The position numbers and the translations under genes are program-made. A DNA stretch of 64,000 nucleotides from Ktedonobacteria bacterium (GTDB taxonomy: Bacteria > Chloroflexota > Ktedonobacteria > Ktedonobacterales > JACDGC01): positions 121,989-185,988 of the forward strand of contig DAIDGU010000045.1 of assembly GCA_027459785.1 (NCBI GenBank), read 5' to 3'. The notes under the pieces are model-generated. The model saw only the letters and a list, made by a program, of their open reading frames with translations, ran no database searches and was not told the origin of the DNA. Of this stretch, positions 53,621 to 61,065 are shown one piece after another (position 1 is the first letter of the stretch; every line of letters begins with the position of its first letter).

Positions 53621-54767
53621 CGAGCAGGCGATGCTTCAGCGCACGGTGCGCGACTTCGTGACGCGCGAACTGTTGCCACTGGAAGGGGAGGTGCTGCGGC
53701 GCGAGCGCGAGGGCCAGGAGGGCATCACACGCGCGCAGGTGCGCGAGCTGCAACTGCGCGCCAAATCGTATGGCTTTTGGGGCATCAACACGCCGGAAGA
53801 ATATGGTGGTGCCAACCTGGGGCCGGTGATGACGGCTCTCGTCATGATGGAATTGGCGCGCACCTTCATCCCCTTTGTTTTCGGCGGCTACGCCGATAAC
53901 ATTCTTTACTATTGCAATGAGGAGCAGAAACAGCGGTATTTATTGCCGACCATCGCCGGCGAGCGTGTCTCATGCTTCGCCCTCACCGAACCAGGGGCCG
54001 GTTCCGACGCGGCCAACATTCAGATGACGGCGGTGCGGGACGGCGACGAGTGGGTGCTGAACGGCGAAAAGGTCTTCATCACCAACGGCAATGACGCGGA
54101 TTTCGCGATGGTCTTCGCCGTCACCGACAAAGCCAAGGGCGCGCAGGGCGGCATCACGTGCTTTCTGGTGGATCGCGCGATGGGCTGGCGGTCGAGCTAC
54201 ATCCCGACGATGGGCGAGTGGGGACCAGCGGCGCTCTATTTCGAGGATGTGCGCGTCCCCGCCGCGCAAGTTTTGGGTGAGATCGGCCAGGGCTTCCGCC
54301 TGGGCATGCAGTGGATCGGCCAGGGGCGCTGGATCTATGCCGCCCGCGCCGTCGGCGCTTCAGAACGCCTGTTGCAGATGGCGGTCGATCACGCCAACAC
54401 CCGCGTGACCTTTGGCGAGCCGATTGCCGAGCGCCAGGCCATTCAGTGGATGATCGCGGATTCCGAAGTGGAGATTGAGGCGACGAAGTGGCTGGCCTTC
54501 CACGCCGCCTGGCTGGCCGAGCAGGGGCAGGATACGCGGCACGCCGCCGCCATCGCCAAGCTCCACGGCGCGACGATGGCCAATCGCGTGGTGGATCGCG
54601 TGCTGCAAATCCACGGCGGCATGGGCTTCACGCGCGAATTGCCCATCGAGCGGTGGTACCGCGAGATGCGCGTCTGGCGCATCTTTGAAGGCACCGACGA
54701 GATCCAGCGCTTCATCATCGCCCGCGATCTGCTGCGCGGCTATACCAAGATCGGCGCATTGCTCTGA
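53601..54767 (+). CDS. Acyl-CoA dehydrogenase
   Basis: 388 residues from ATG 53601 (AGGGAG 9 nt upstream), overlapping the TetR gene. CFALTEPGAGSDAANIQMTA is the first FAD/substrate signature, TFGEPIAERQAIQWMIAD the second, and QIHGGMGFTRELPIERWYREMRVWRIFEGTDEIQRFI the C-terminal one. FAD-dependent alpha,beta-desaturation of an acyl-CoA; position near liv genes favours isovaleryl-/isobutyryl-type substrates, which is an inference. Confidence 0.94.
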   Translation: MDFSLSDEQAMLQRTVRDFVTRELLPLEGEVLRREREGQEGITRAQVRELQLRAKSYGFWGINTPEEYGGANLGPVMTALVMMELARTFIPFVFGGYADNILYYCNEEQKQRYLLPTIAGERVSCFALTEPGAGSDAANIQMTAVRDGDEWVLNGEKVFITNGNDADFAMVFAVTDKAKGAQGGITCFLVDRAMGWRSSYIPTMGEWGPAALYFEDVRVPAAQVLGEIGQGFRLGMQWIGQGRWIYAARAVGASERLLQMAVDHANTRVTFGEPIAERQAIQWMIADSEVEIEATKWLAFHAAWLAEQGQDTRHAAAIAKLHGATMANRVVDRVLQIHGGMGFTRELPIERWYREMRVWRIFEGTDEIQRFIIARDLLRGYTKIGALL

Positions 54768-54896
54768 GGCACGCGCGTCACCTGGCTTGATCCCTATTGA
54801 CGCCGCCCGCGCTCTGTGTCACACTGAACAGGACAGCATCGGGCGGCGCAGCCGCGCGCCCGTTTCCTAGAACCGGCCCTTTCGCGGAGGATCTCC

Positions 54897-55760
54897 ATGC
54901 CCGTTGTGACCAGCGTCATCAACCTCAAAGGCGGCGTCGGCAAGACGACCGTGACCATCGCGCTCGCTCATTACCTGGCCGTCGAACACGGGCAGCGCGT
55001 CCTGATTGTCGATCTGGACCCCCAGACCAACGCGACGATCTCGCTCATCAATGAGCGCCGCTGGCGCGAACGCGACCAGCGTGGCCAAAGCCTCTATCAG
55101 CTCTTCAAAGATTGGCTCGACAACACCCACGAATTCGACATCACCCAGGCCATCGTGCCGCGTACCTCGAACGTGATGGGTGGCATCCCCGGCATGGATT
55201 TGCTGTCCTCCAGCATTCGCCTCCATAAGTTGCAGGATAAAATCACCAAGGCCGCCGACATGGACGAATTCCGTGACGGCTCGGTCTACACCCTGCGCTC
55301 CGCGATGGCACCGATCATGCAGCAGTACGACCATATCTTGATCGACTGCCCGCCAAACCTGGGCATCATCACGCTCAACGGCATCGCCATCAGCCGCTAC
55401 TTCCTGATCCCGGTCGTGCCGGACATCCTTTCGACGCTGGGCGTGCCGCTGGTGCTGGACCGCATGGCCGACTTCGCCCTGCGCGCCCGCCACGAGATCT
55501 ATGGTTTGGGCATCGTCGTCTCGCGCTTCCGGCCCCAGAGCCGGCTGCACAAGCAGACGGTGCAGGACATGCGGCGCGATGTCATTCCCGGCATTCACCC
55601 GCCCGTCTTCGAGACGGTCATCTACGAGGCGAGCGAGGTCGCGGAGGCGGCGGACATTGACGCGGATGTCGCTAATCTGCGCCAGAAATTCGGCGGCGCG
55701 GGGCCGCACCGCCAGTTCAGCGCGCTGGCGCGCGAATATCTGCATCAGGTGTCGGGCTAG
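54897..55760 (+). CDS. parA: ParA/Soj-family ATPase
   Basis: 287 residues. Deviant Walker A KGGVGKTTVTIALAHYLA with both Lys, Walker A' VDLDPQTNATISL and Walker B ILIDCPPNLGIITLNG place it with ParA. It should dimerise on ATP and bind DNA nonspecifically. GGAGG precedes ATG 54897 by 7 nt. It has no ParB neighbour; instead an unrecognised 158-residue gene follows 63 nt later. May belong to an accessory partition or protein-positioning system rather than the chromosomal parAB. Confidence 0.9.
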   Translation: MPVVTSVINLKGGVGKTTVTIALAHYLAVEHGQRVLIVDLDPQTNATISLINERRWRERDQRGQSLYQLFKDWLDNTHEFDITQAIVPRTSNVMGGIPGMDLLSSSIRLHKLQDKITKAADMDEFRDGSVYTLRSAMAPIMQQYDHILIDCPPNLGIITLNGIAISRYFLIPVVPDILSTLGVPLVLDRMADFALRARHEIYGLGIVVSRFRPQSRLHKQTVQDMRRDVIPGIHPPVFETVIYEASEVAEAADIDADVANLRQKFGGAGPHRQFSALAREYLHQVSG

Positions 55761-55823
55761 GTGCGTCGGCAGGTCGCCCGTCGGAAGTGTGCTGGGGATT
55801 CGATAGAGTGAGGTGATGCGACG

Positions 55824-56300
55824 ATGGCTGCGGAAGTTGGCACTCAGGTCAATACGAAGGTGATCGCCAATCTGCTGCGCGGGCTGGCGATTGATGTGGA
55901 GACGAATCCGGCGCTGGGCGTGCGCGTGGTGGAAGCACTCAGCGCGGCGCACATCCTGGACGAGCATACTGAAGATCTCGTCACGGGGGAGTATTCCGCC
56001 GTTGATGAAGGCAACCCCAACGGCAGCTTCGCGCCCGGCATGCTGGCGGCGATGCAGGTGGCACGGCTGGACCTGCCGACGCTCTTTCGCGTGGGTGGCG
56101 CGGAGCAGGTGCGTGAGCGCCTGAGTACGTTGGACCTGGGCGCGCTCAAACGGCTCATCCAGGTGCAGCAGCTTGATCCCGAAAAGAAAACCACCAAGCT
56201 TCGCAGTGCGGCGAAGCTGATCGACTTCATCGTAGATGTGACCGGCGCGCAGGTGCAGCACGAAATCGAGATGTCGCGCACCGCGAGCTGGATGCTATAG
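55824..56300 (+). CDS. Hypothetical protein coded with ParA
   Basis: 158 residues, helical, no HTH or ParB box. Segments: [32 protein letters not shown] and [39 protein letters not shown]; the latter resembles small SAP-like or Rho-N-like helical DNA-binding folds, but only loosely. Close spacing after parA and before the B12 subunit gene suggests one transcript. Could be the ParA partner or cargo adaptor. Confidence 0.6.
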   Translation: MAAEVGTQVNTKVIANLLRGLAIDVETNPALGVRVVEALSAAHILDEHTEDLVTGEYSAVDEGNPNGSFAPGMLAAMQVARLDLPTLFRVGGAEQVRERLSTLDLGALKRLIQVQQLDPEKKTTKLRSAAKLIDFIVDVTGAQVQHEIEMSRTASWML

Positions 56301-56310
56301 AGGTTTCATC

Positions 56311-56829
56311 ATGCCTGATCAATCATTGGACGCCACGGCGCAGACGCAGGTGGCCGCCGAACGCAAGATCCGTGTCATTGTCGCCAAGCCCGGCCTGGAC
56401 GGCCACGACCGCGGCGCGAAGGTGATCGCCCGCGCCCTGCGCGACGCCGGCATGGAGGTGATCTATACCGGCATCCGTCAGACGCCGGCGATGATCGTCG
56501 AGGCGGCGATCCAGGAAGACGCCGATGCTATCTTGCTGAGCATCCTTTCTGGCGCGCACATGGCGCTTTTCCCGAAGATCATGGAACTGCTGCGGGCGCA
56601 GGGCGCGGAAGATATCCTCGTCGTGGCAGGCGGCATTTTGCCGGATGAAGACATCCCGGCCATCGAGGCCATCGGCATCAAGGGCAACTTTGGTCCCGGC
56701 ACCAGCACGCAGGACATCATCGCCTTTGTGCGCGCGAACGTCAAGCCGGAACGGCTGGCGCAGCCGTTGCCGCCGCTGCGCACCGGCGGCGTAGCTGTGG
56801 ACGAGCCGGCGCGGGGGGCGCAAGCATAA
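56311..56829 (+). CDS. Methylmalonyl-CoA mutase, B12-binding subunit
   Basis: 172 residues. The cobalamin motif DxHxxG is complete (Asp30, His32, Gly35 in [15 protein letters not shown]), followed by the SxL motif in [10 protein letters not shown] and the GG in [11 protein letters not shown]. This is the free-standing small subunit (McmA2-like), 30 residues longer than usual through a C-terminal tail. The large catalytic subunit is not in the window. With MeaB next door and the adenosyltransferase at 7799, it serves succinyl-CoA formation from methylmalonyl-CoA. Confidence 0.95.
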   Translation: MPDQSLDATAQTQVAAERKIRVIVAKPGLDGHDRGAKVIARALRDAGMEVIYTGIRQTPAMIVEAAIQEDADAILLSILSGAHMALFPKIMELLRAQGAEDILVVAGGILPDEDIPAIEAIGIKGNFGPGTSTQDIIAFVRANVKPERLAQPLPPLRTGGVAVDEPARGAQA

Positions 56830-56831
56830 GC

Positions 56832-57809
56832 ATGCTGGACGACCTCATCGCGCGCCTGACGGCGGGCGACCGGCGGGCGCTGGCGCGCATGGTCACGCTC
56901 GTCGAGAATAATGATCCCGCCAGCCGCGCGGCGCTGGCGCAACTGCACGCGCTTGGTGGCAAGGCGCACATCGTCGGCGTCACCGGCTCTCCCGGCGCGG
57001 GCAAATCAACGTTGGTGATGCAACTCGTGCGCGAACTGCGCCGCCGCGACCAGCGCGTCGCCATCGTCGCCGTGGACCCCACCAGCCCCTTCACCGGCGG
57101 CGCGATCCTCGGCGACCGCATCCGGATGCAAGACCTTGTGGGCGATCCCAACGTCTACATCCGTTCGATGGCCAGCCGGGGCAGCGTGGGCGGCTTGTCC
57201 TCCGCCACGCGCGACGCCGTGCGCGTGTTGGATGCAGCGGGCTTCGACACGATCATTATCGAGACGGTCGGCGCGGGCCAGGCGGAGGTCGAGATCGTGC
57301 GCGCTGCCCAGACGATTGTCGTCGTCACCGTCCCCGGCATGGGCGACGACATCCAGGCGCTGAAAGCCGGCATCCTGGAGATCGCGGACTGCTTCTGCGT
57401 GAACAAGGCCGACCGCCCCGGCGCAGACCAAGCTGCCGCCGAACTGCGCATGTTGCTGAGCCTGGACACGCAGCGCGACAAAGACGCCTGGAAGCCGCCG
57501 ATCCTCAAGACGACCGCCGCCACCGGCGCGGGCGTGCCGGAACTGGCCGATGCCCTGGGCCGCCACCTGGCCTATCTGCGCGAATCGGGGCAGATCGTGG
57601 TGCGCGGCGAACGCCAGGCGCGCAGCGAGATCCTGGCGCTGCTCTATCAGGCGCTGCTGGCCAAGCTCGGCGCGACCCTCGGCCCCGCCCACTTCGACCA
57701 GATCGTCGCCGCCGTCGCCGCCCGCCAGAGCGATCCCTATAGCGCCGCCAGCGTGATTGCACGCGCACTAGGAATTGCGCTACCATCAGAGGATGACGCA
57801 ACAGGTTGA
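56832..57809 (+). CDS. meaB: Methylmalonyl-CoA mutase-associated GTPase MeaB
   Basis: 325 residues, start 2 nt after the mutase subunit stop. Walker A GSPGAGKSTLVMQLV, switch VDPTSPFTGGAILGDRIRM, Walker B IIIETVGAGQAEVE and base motif NKADRPGADQ are all MeaB/ArgK features. It loads and protects the B12 cofactor on the mutase. Followed by a repeat-rich, gene-free region. Confidence 0.96.
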   Translation: MLDDLIARLTAGDRRALARMVTLVENNDPASRAALAQLHALGGKAHIVGVTGSPGAGKSTLVMQLVRELRRRDQRVAIVAVDPTSPFTGGAILGDRIRMQDLVGDPNVYIRSMASRGSVGGLSSATRDAVRVLDAAGFDTIIIETVGAGQAEVEIVRAAQTIVVVTVPGMGDDIQALKAGILEIADCFCVNKADRPGADQAAAELRMLLSLDTQRDKDAWKPPILKTTAATGAGVPELADALGRHLAYLRESGQIVVRGERQARSEILALLYQALLAKLGATLGPAHFDQIVAAVAARQSDPYSAASVIARALGIALPSEDDATG

Positions 57810-57829
57810 AACCGCGAGGAGGATGCGGG

Positions 57830-58119
57830 CGGCGGCAACCATGCAAGGGACGGGGGCGGTTGATGATGCGAGGAGGATGGCGGGCGGTGGTGGCGATGTG
57901 AGGAGGATGGCGGGTGGTGGTGGCGATGTGAGGAGGATGGCGGGCGGTTGATGATGCGAGGAGGACGGCGGGCGGTGGTGGTGATGCGAGGAGGATGGCG
58001 GGCGGTTAAAACCGCGCCTAGGGGCTACGCCACGAAGTCCACCTATGTGGACTAGCTCCAGTCCGCGACGGCGGACTTCGTCGCCGCCAGGCGCTTAGGC
58101 GCGGTTTTAACCGCCCGCC
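57830..58119. repeat. GAGGAGGATGGCGGGCGG tandem block and 24-bp inverted repeat element
   Basis: 57817-58004 holds about seven imperfect units GCGAGGAGGATGGCGGGCGG with TGGTGGTGATG or TTGATGAT spacers. Then a perfect 24-bp inverted repeat (57997-58020 and 58096-58119, containing GGCGGTTAAAACCGCGCC) encloses two hairpins: GTCCAC-CTAT-GTGGAC and AGTCCGC-GACG-GCGGACT (58060-58077). The inner part is a third copy of the AGTCCGC family. No gene is present. Confidence 0.9.
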
Positions 58120-58173
58120 GTCCCCGCCCGCCGTCCCACCGCCGTCCCCGCCGTCCCCGCCGCTCGCGCTTAC

Positions 58174-58510
58174 AGAAATGGGCCGTGAAAGCCCCCATCT
58201 TTCAAGCGGGGGATGAAAGCGCCGTCGCCGCAGCGACACCATACTCGTTGCTTGACCAGCGATGGTGGTGCGTGGTATATTCTGGATGATAGGTATCCCC
58301 TATCTGTGGGTCAGAAGAACCCAAAAGTATCGTATCTCCGGTAGGTTTTGGCCTATCGGGCTATGCGTAGTCCGTTCTGACAAACGGCGGATGGTAGCAA
58401 TACCATCGGTTGCTCGCGCAAGCGAGGATCCGCAGCCTTTAAGCCGCTCGCAGGTGCGTCGGCTGACCGGCCAGGAAGAATCCCCTCGGCTTTAGCCAGG
58501 GGAGTGTCAA
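58174..58510 (+). mobile_element. 337-bp MITE derived from the tnpB element
   Basis: Preceded by TTAC (58170-58173) and ended by TCAA (58507-58510), as in the full element at 296-1750. The left hairpin (GGGCCGTG...CCCCC...GGGGG) and the last 36 bp are shared, and so is the 24-bp block starting at 58365. All of tnpB proper is gone. It inserted 60 bp before the selenoprotein-like gene and next to the repeat block. Confidence 0.9.
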
Positions 58511-58526
58511 ACACATGGAAACCGAA
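58365..58526 (+). ncRNA. Candidate orphan omega-RNA in the MITE
   Basis: Keeps both blocks shared with the tnpB right end (58365-58388 and 58475-58510), with new paired sequences between (GGATGGTAGC..., GCTCGCGCAAGCGAG). If transcribed, its guide would be ACACATGGAAACC... from 58511. Expression is not shown. Confidence 0.4.
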
Positions 58527-58570
58527 ACCCGTTGCCAACGTTTCGATCCCAAGAAAGTGGAATAGAGAAT

Positions 58571-59107
58571 ATGCTGAATGTGGGTGAGCCGGCACCGGAT
58601 GTGTCGCTGCCAGACCAGGATGGGCGCGTTGTCGCGCTGGCATCGTTGTGGCAGCAACAACCGACGATGTTGGTCTTTTTGCGACACTTTGGTTGACCAC
58701 ATTGCCGTGCGCAAGCGGTGCAGTTGCATCGCGACGAAAAAGAATATGCCGCCGCTGGCTTGCAGATCGTGCTGATCGGGCTGGGCGTGCCGGAAAAGGC
58801 CCGCCAGTTCCAGCAAGAGCTTGACTTGCCTTTCACCGTGCTGTGCGATCCTACTAAGCAGAGCTACAGTGCCTTTGGCCTGACGCGCCGGATGAGCTTG
58901 TTGCGCGAACTGCGGCCCCAGTCCGCATCGCGGTTCGTCACGGATGTGCGGCAGCACGGCGGGGCGGCCACGGAGCAAGATATGCTGCAACTCGGCGGCG
59001 TCTTCGTGGTGGATCGCGCTGGCCTCGTGCGCTTCGCCTTCGCCGCTCTGCGCGCGTCGGATCAGCCGGCACTGGCGGACGTGGTGCGCTCCATGACTGA
59101 TGGTTGA
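58571..59107 (+). CDS. AhpC/TSA-like redoxin, probable selenoprotein with UxxC motif
   Basis: Read through one in-frame TGA at 58694-58696, the frame is 178 residues: LNVGEPAPDVSLPDQDGRVVAL, then VFLRHFG-Sec42-PH-Cys45-RAQ, a KEYAAAGLQIVLIG strand, LPFTVLCDPTKQSYSAFGL and GGVFVVDRAGLVRFAF. This is the AhpC/TSA_2 (PRXL2/SelU-like) thioredoxin fold, whose members carry FLRHFGCPxCR: the TGA falls exactly on the first Cys. Both sides are full length and undamaged. A hairpin follows the TGA (see next entry). Role: thiol peroxidase or thiol-disulfide redox in the cytosol. The alternative is a nonsense mutation or sequence error at that base. Confidence 0.8.
58694..58724 (+). promoter_or_regulatory. 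Candidate bacterial SECIS hairpin
   Basis: Starting 4 nt after the TGA: 58701-58707 (ATTGCCG) pairs with 58716-58724 (CGGTGCAGT) with a two-base TG bulge; apical loop TGCGCAAG at 58708-58715, i.e. 12-19 nt after the TGA. Position and size fit bSECIS elements; loop sequence is not diagnostic. Confidence 0.5.
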
Positions 59108-59119
59108 GGTGAGCGGAGC

Positions 59120-59200
59120 GGCGGACAGGCATGGCCGCCCTCCCACGCCTCTCGTCCCCTCTTCGTGGCCTTTCGTGGCTATTTCGTGGCTTTCGTGTTC
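59120..59200. repeat. Micro-hairpin and half CACGAA repeat
   Basis: GGCGGACA-GGCA-TGGCCGCC (59120-59139, one mismatch), then TTCGTGGCCTTTCGTGGC and TTCGTGGCTTTCGTGTTC (59162-59200). Between convergent genes. Confidence 0.65.
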
Positions 59201-59223
59201 CCGTCCCCCTCGTCCCTTTTCCC

Positions 59224-59724
59224 TCATTCTTCCCGCACGAAGTCGCCGCTTTTGCCGCCAGACTTGCGTTCCAGCCGAATGTCGCTGATGACCATCGCGC
59301 GATCCAGCGCCTTGGCCATATCATAGATCGTCAGCGCGGCCACGCTCACCGCCGTCAGCGCCTCCATCTCCGCGCCGGTTTGGCCAAGGGTTTTGGCCGT
59401 CGCCGTGATCCGCACGCTGGTGGCGGCGTCATCGAAGGTGAAGTCCACCGTCACGCTGCCCAGCGGGATCTGGTGGCAGAGTGGGATGAGGCGCGGCACC
59501 TCTTTCGCCGCCAGGATGCCCGCAACGCGAGCGACCGCGAGCGCATCACCTTTCGCCAGCGTGTGAGCGCGTAATGCTGCTAAGGTAGCGGGGGCCATTG
59601 TCACCGTGCCGGCAGCGACGGCGGTGCGCGCCGTGGCCTCCTTCGCACTCACGTCCACCATGCGCGCCTGGCCGGCCTCGTCCACATGCGTCAAGTGTGG
59701 CGTTGGTTCGTCTTGCGTCACCAC
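59224..59724 (-). CDS. moaC: Cyclic pyranopterin monophosphate synthase
   Basis: 166 residues. [29 protein letters not shown] is the N-terminal signature; [20 protein letters not shown] and [27 protein letters not shown] hold the catalytic and dimer residues; KSGGKSGDF is the final Lys/Gly loop. It makes cPMP with MoaA in molybdenum cofactor synthesis. Starts at GTG 59724 or the next GTG; GAGGAG lies about 10 nt upstream. No other moa gene in the window. Confidence 0.97.
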   Translation of the reverse strand: MVTQDEPTPHLTHVDEAGQARMVDVSAKEATARTAVAAGTVTMAPATLAALRAHTLAKGDALAVARVAGILAAKEVPRLIPLCHQIPLGSVTVDFTFDDAATSVRITATAKTLGQTGAEMEALTAVSVAALTIYDMAKALDRAMVISDIRLERKSGGKSGDFVREE

Positions 59725-59856
59725 TGCTTCTCGCTCCTCTCGTTTTCTTCATCGTAGCCGATATAAAGCTACAGAAGCAAATCGATGAGTCATCCCATTG
59801 GCAACAACGTTTTGCCAGTATGGCTATCGTAGCGCTCAACCTCCATGCGGCCTCTT

Positions 59857-60645
59857 TCAGTCGCTCTGCACGTCGCCCCAGGTGATGGTGGTGCGGGTGC
59901 CGTCCGGACGGCGTAGGATGAGCGCGCCGTCGGCGGCCACGTCTTCCGCGATCCCCGCGACCAGTTGGTCGCCCTGGTGGACGGTGGTAGGCCGGCCCAG
60001 CGTCGTCAGGCGTGCGCGCCAGCGCGCGAAAAGCGCCGGCTGCGCGCTGGCGTCCGTCGCCAGGTCGGCCAGCGTCGCGCCCAGCGCGGCGAGGTAGGCC
60101 AGGATGAGCGCCTCGCGGCTGAACTCACGGCCCAGCGCGTCGGCCAGGGTGGTGGCGCGGGCGGCGATCGCCGGCCAGGGGGTGAGCGAGCCATTCACGT
60201 TCATGCCCAGGCCGATGACGGCAGCCAGGCGTCCCGGCGCGGCGGTGGTCGTTTCGATGAGGATGCCCGCTACTTTGCGCCCATCCACCAGAATGTCGTT
60301 CGGCCACTTGATGCCCGTGCGCGGAGCCGGCACGCCGGAGGCGACGAGCGCATCCGTAGCAGCACAGGCGGCGGCCAGCACCAACCAGTGCGGCGCGCAG
60401 GTGGGATACGTAATGACCGACAGCAAGATCTGCTGGCCCGGCAGCGTCACCCACGCGCGCCCCTGCCGCCCGCGCCCGGCGGGCTGCGCATCCGTCAGCA
60501 CGATTGTCCCCGGCGTGGCCCCCTGCGCCACCAGTTCCAGCGCCCGCGTATTCGTCGAGGGGATCGCTGGCGCGTAGACACGCGGGAAGCCGAGGCCGTG
60601 CGCTGGCAACGTCGCCGCTAAGCGGACGAGGTCGAGTTGCTCCAT
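59857..60645 (-). CDS. birA: Biotin--[acetyl-CoA carboxylase] ligase
   Basis: 262 residues from ATG 60645 (frame open to 60663). IPSTNTRALELVAQG, the biotinyl-AMP loop GRGRQGRAWVT, IKWPNDILVDGRKVAGILIE and GLGMNVN are the catalytic signatures; the C-terminal SH3-like part is LVAGIAEDVAADGALILRRPDG. It lacks the N-terminal HTH of E. coli BirA, so it is a pure ligase. A strongly terminated RNA is coded just upstream on the same strand. Confidence 0.95.
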   Translation of the reverse strand: MEQLDLVRLAATLPAHGLGFPRVYAPAIPSTNTRALELVAQGATPGTIVLTDAQPAGRGRQGRAWVTLPGQQILLSVITYPTCAPHWLVLAAACAATDALVASGVPAPRTGIKWPNDILVDGRKVAGILIETTTAAPGRLAAVIGLGMNVNGSLTPWPAIAARATTLADALGREFSREALILAYLAALGATLADLATDASAQPALFARWRARLTTLGRPTTVHQGDQLVAGIAEDVAADGALILRRPDGTRTTITWGDVQSD

Positions 60646-60698
60646 CTGTTGCTCATACACCAATCAGGGAGAATAGTTTGCCAGGAAAAATTTGCCAG

Positions 60699-60737
60699 AA
60701 AAAAAAGAGGCCAGAGAGACCGAAGCCTCCCTGGCCT
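60699..60737 (-). terminator. Intrinsic terminator with UUCG loop
   Basis: Minus strand: AGGCCAG...CTGGCCT stem (60737-60731 with 60714-60708) continued by GAGG/CTCT pairs and capped by C-TTCG-G, followed by eight T residues (60706-60699). A textbook Rho-independent terminator for a minus-strand transcript. Confidence 0.92.
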
Positions 60738-60935
60738 GCGCTGCGTAGGTTAGCGCGCCGCGCCAACCATGCTCAGCGTTATCATGCGGTCCACCCCACA
60801 CGAGTGAGGATAACCGATGAACCAGCGCCGAAGCGCTAGCGACTCGCACCTGCCATTGGATTCACGGTGCGGCGAGCGTTTGCATTACCTACGCAGTAAG
60901 GACTACAACTCACTACACACCACCTCCTTTCAACT
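60699..60935 (-). ncRNA. Structured ~235-nt transcript with own promoter and terminator
   Basis: Promoter: TTGACA (60970-60965), 18-nt spacer, TATAGT (60946-60941). The predicted RNA starts near 60935 with GAAAGGAGGTG, an 11-nt match to the 16S anti-Shine-Dalgarno (60931-60921). CTGCGTAGGT (60896-60887) pairs perfectly with ACCTACGCAG (60750-60741), closing a domain with a UUCG hairpin (60837-60824), a GTTATC/GATAAC stem (60814-60809 with 60783-60778) and others. A 25-codon frame from GTG 60913 to TAG 60836 is possible. It ends at the terminator before birA. It matches no RNA family I know. Confidence 0.6.
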
Positions 60936-61012
60936 CTCTGACTATACCATGGCGCGGGAATGTTTGTCAAGAGGGCGAGCGGCGCGCGGCGCGGCGGCGG
61001 CGTTGGTGGGCA

Positions 61013-61021
61013 TGGTATACT
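61013..61021 (+). promoter_or_regulatory. Extended -10 promoter of alaX
   Basis: TGG-TATACT at 61013-61021, 45 nt before the start codon; divergent from the RNA promoter at 60941-60970. Confidence 0.55.
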
Positions 61022-61065
61022 GGGGGCGAACCACCATCTTGCGCGACCACATAGAGGATAACACC

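Noticed and set aside
58694..58696. TGA as a plain stop making a 41-residue peptide plus a separate downstream gene
   Set aside because: The redoxin fold needs both parts, there is no ribosome site for a restart between 58697 and 58717, and the stop sits on the redox Cys column.
60790..60806. T-box motif (GGGTGGACCGC on the minus strand) in the RNA before birA
   Set aside because: It resembles the T-box core, but no specifier-loop Stem I is evident, the terminator does not use the matching complementary sequence, and birA is not a usual T-box target.
60919..60931. ACCACCTCCTTTC on the plus strand as a 16S rRNA 3' end
   Set aside because: Only the anti-Shine-Dalgarno tail matches; the preceding bases are not 16S. 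It is a Shine-Dalgarno on the opposite strand.
60817..61065. 83-codon N-terminal extension of AlaX
   Set aside because: It would cross the extended -10 promoter and the RNA region and adds nothing family-like; AlaX starts normally at 61066.
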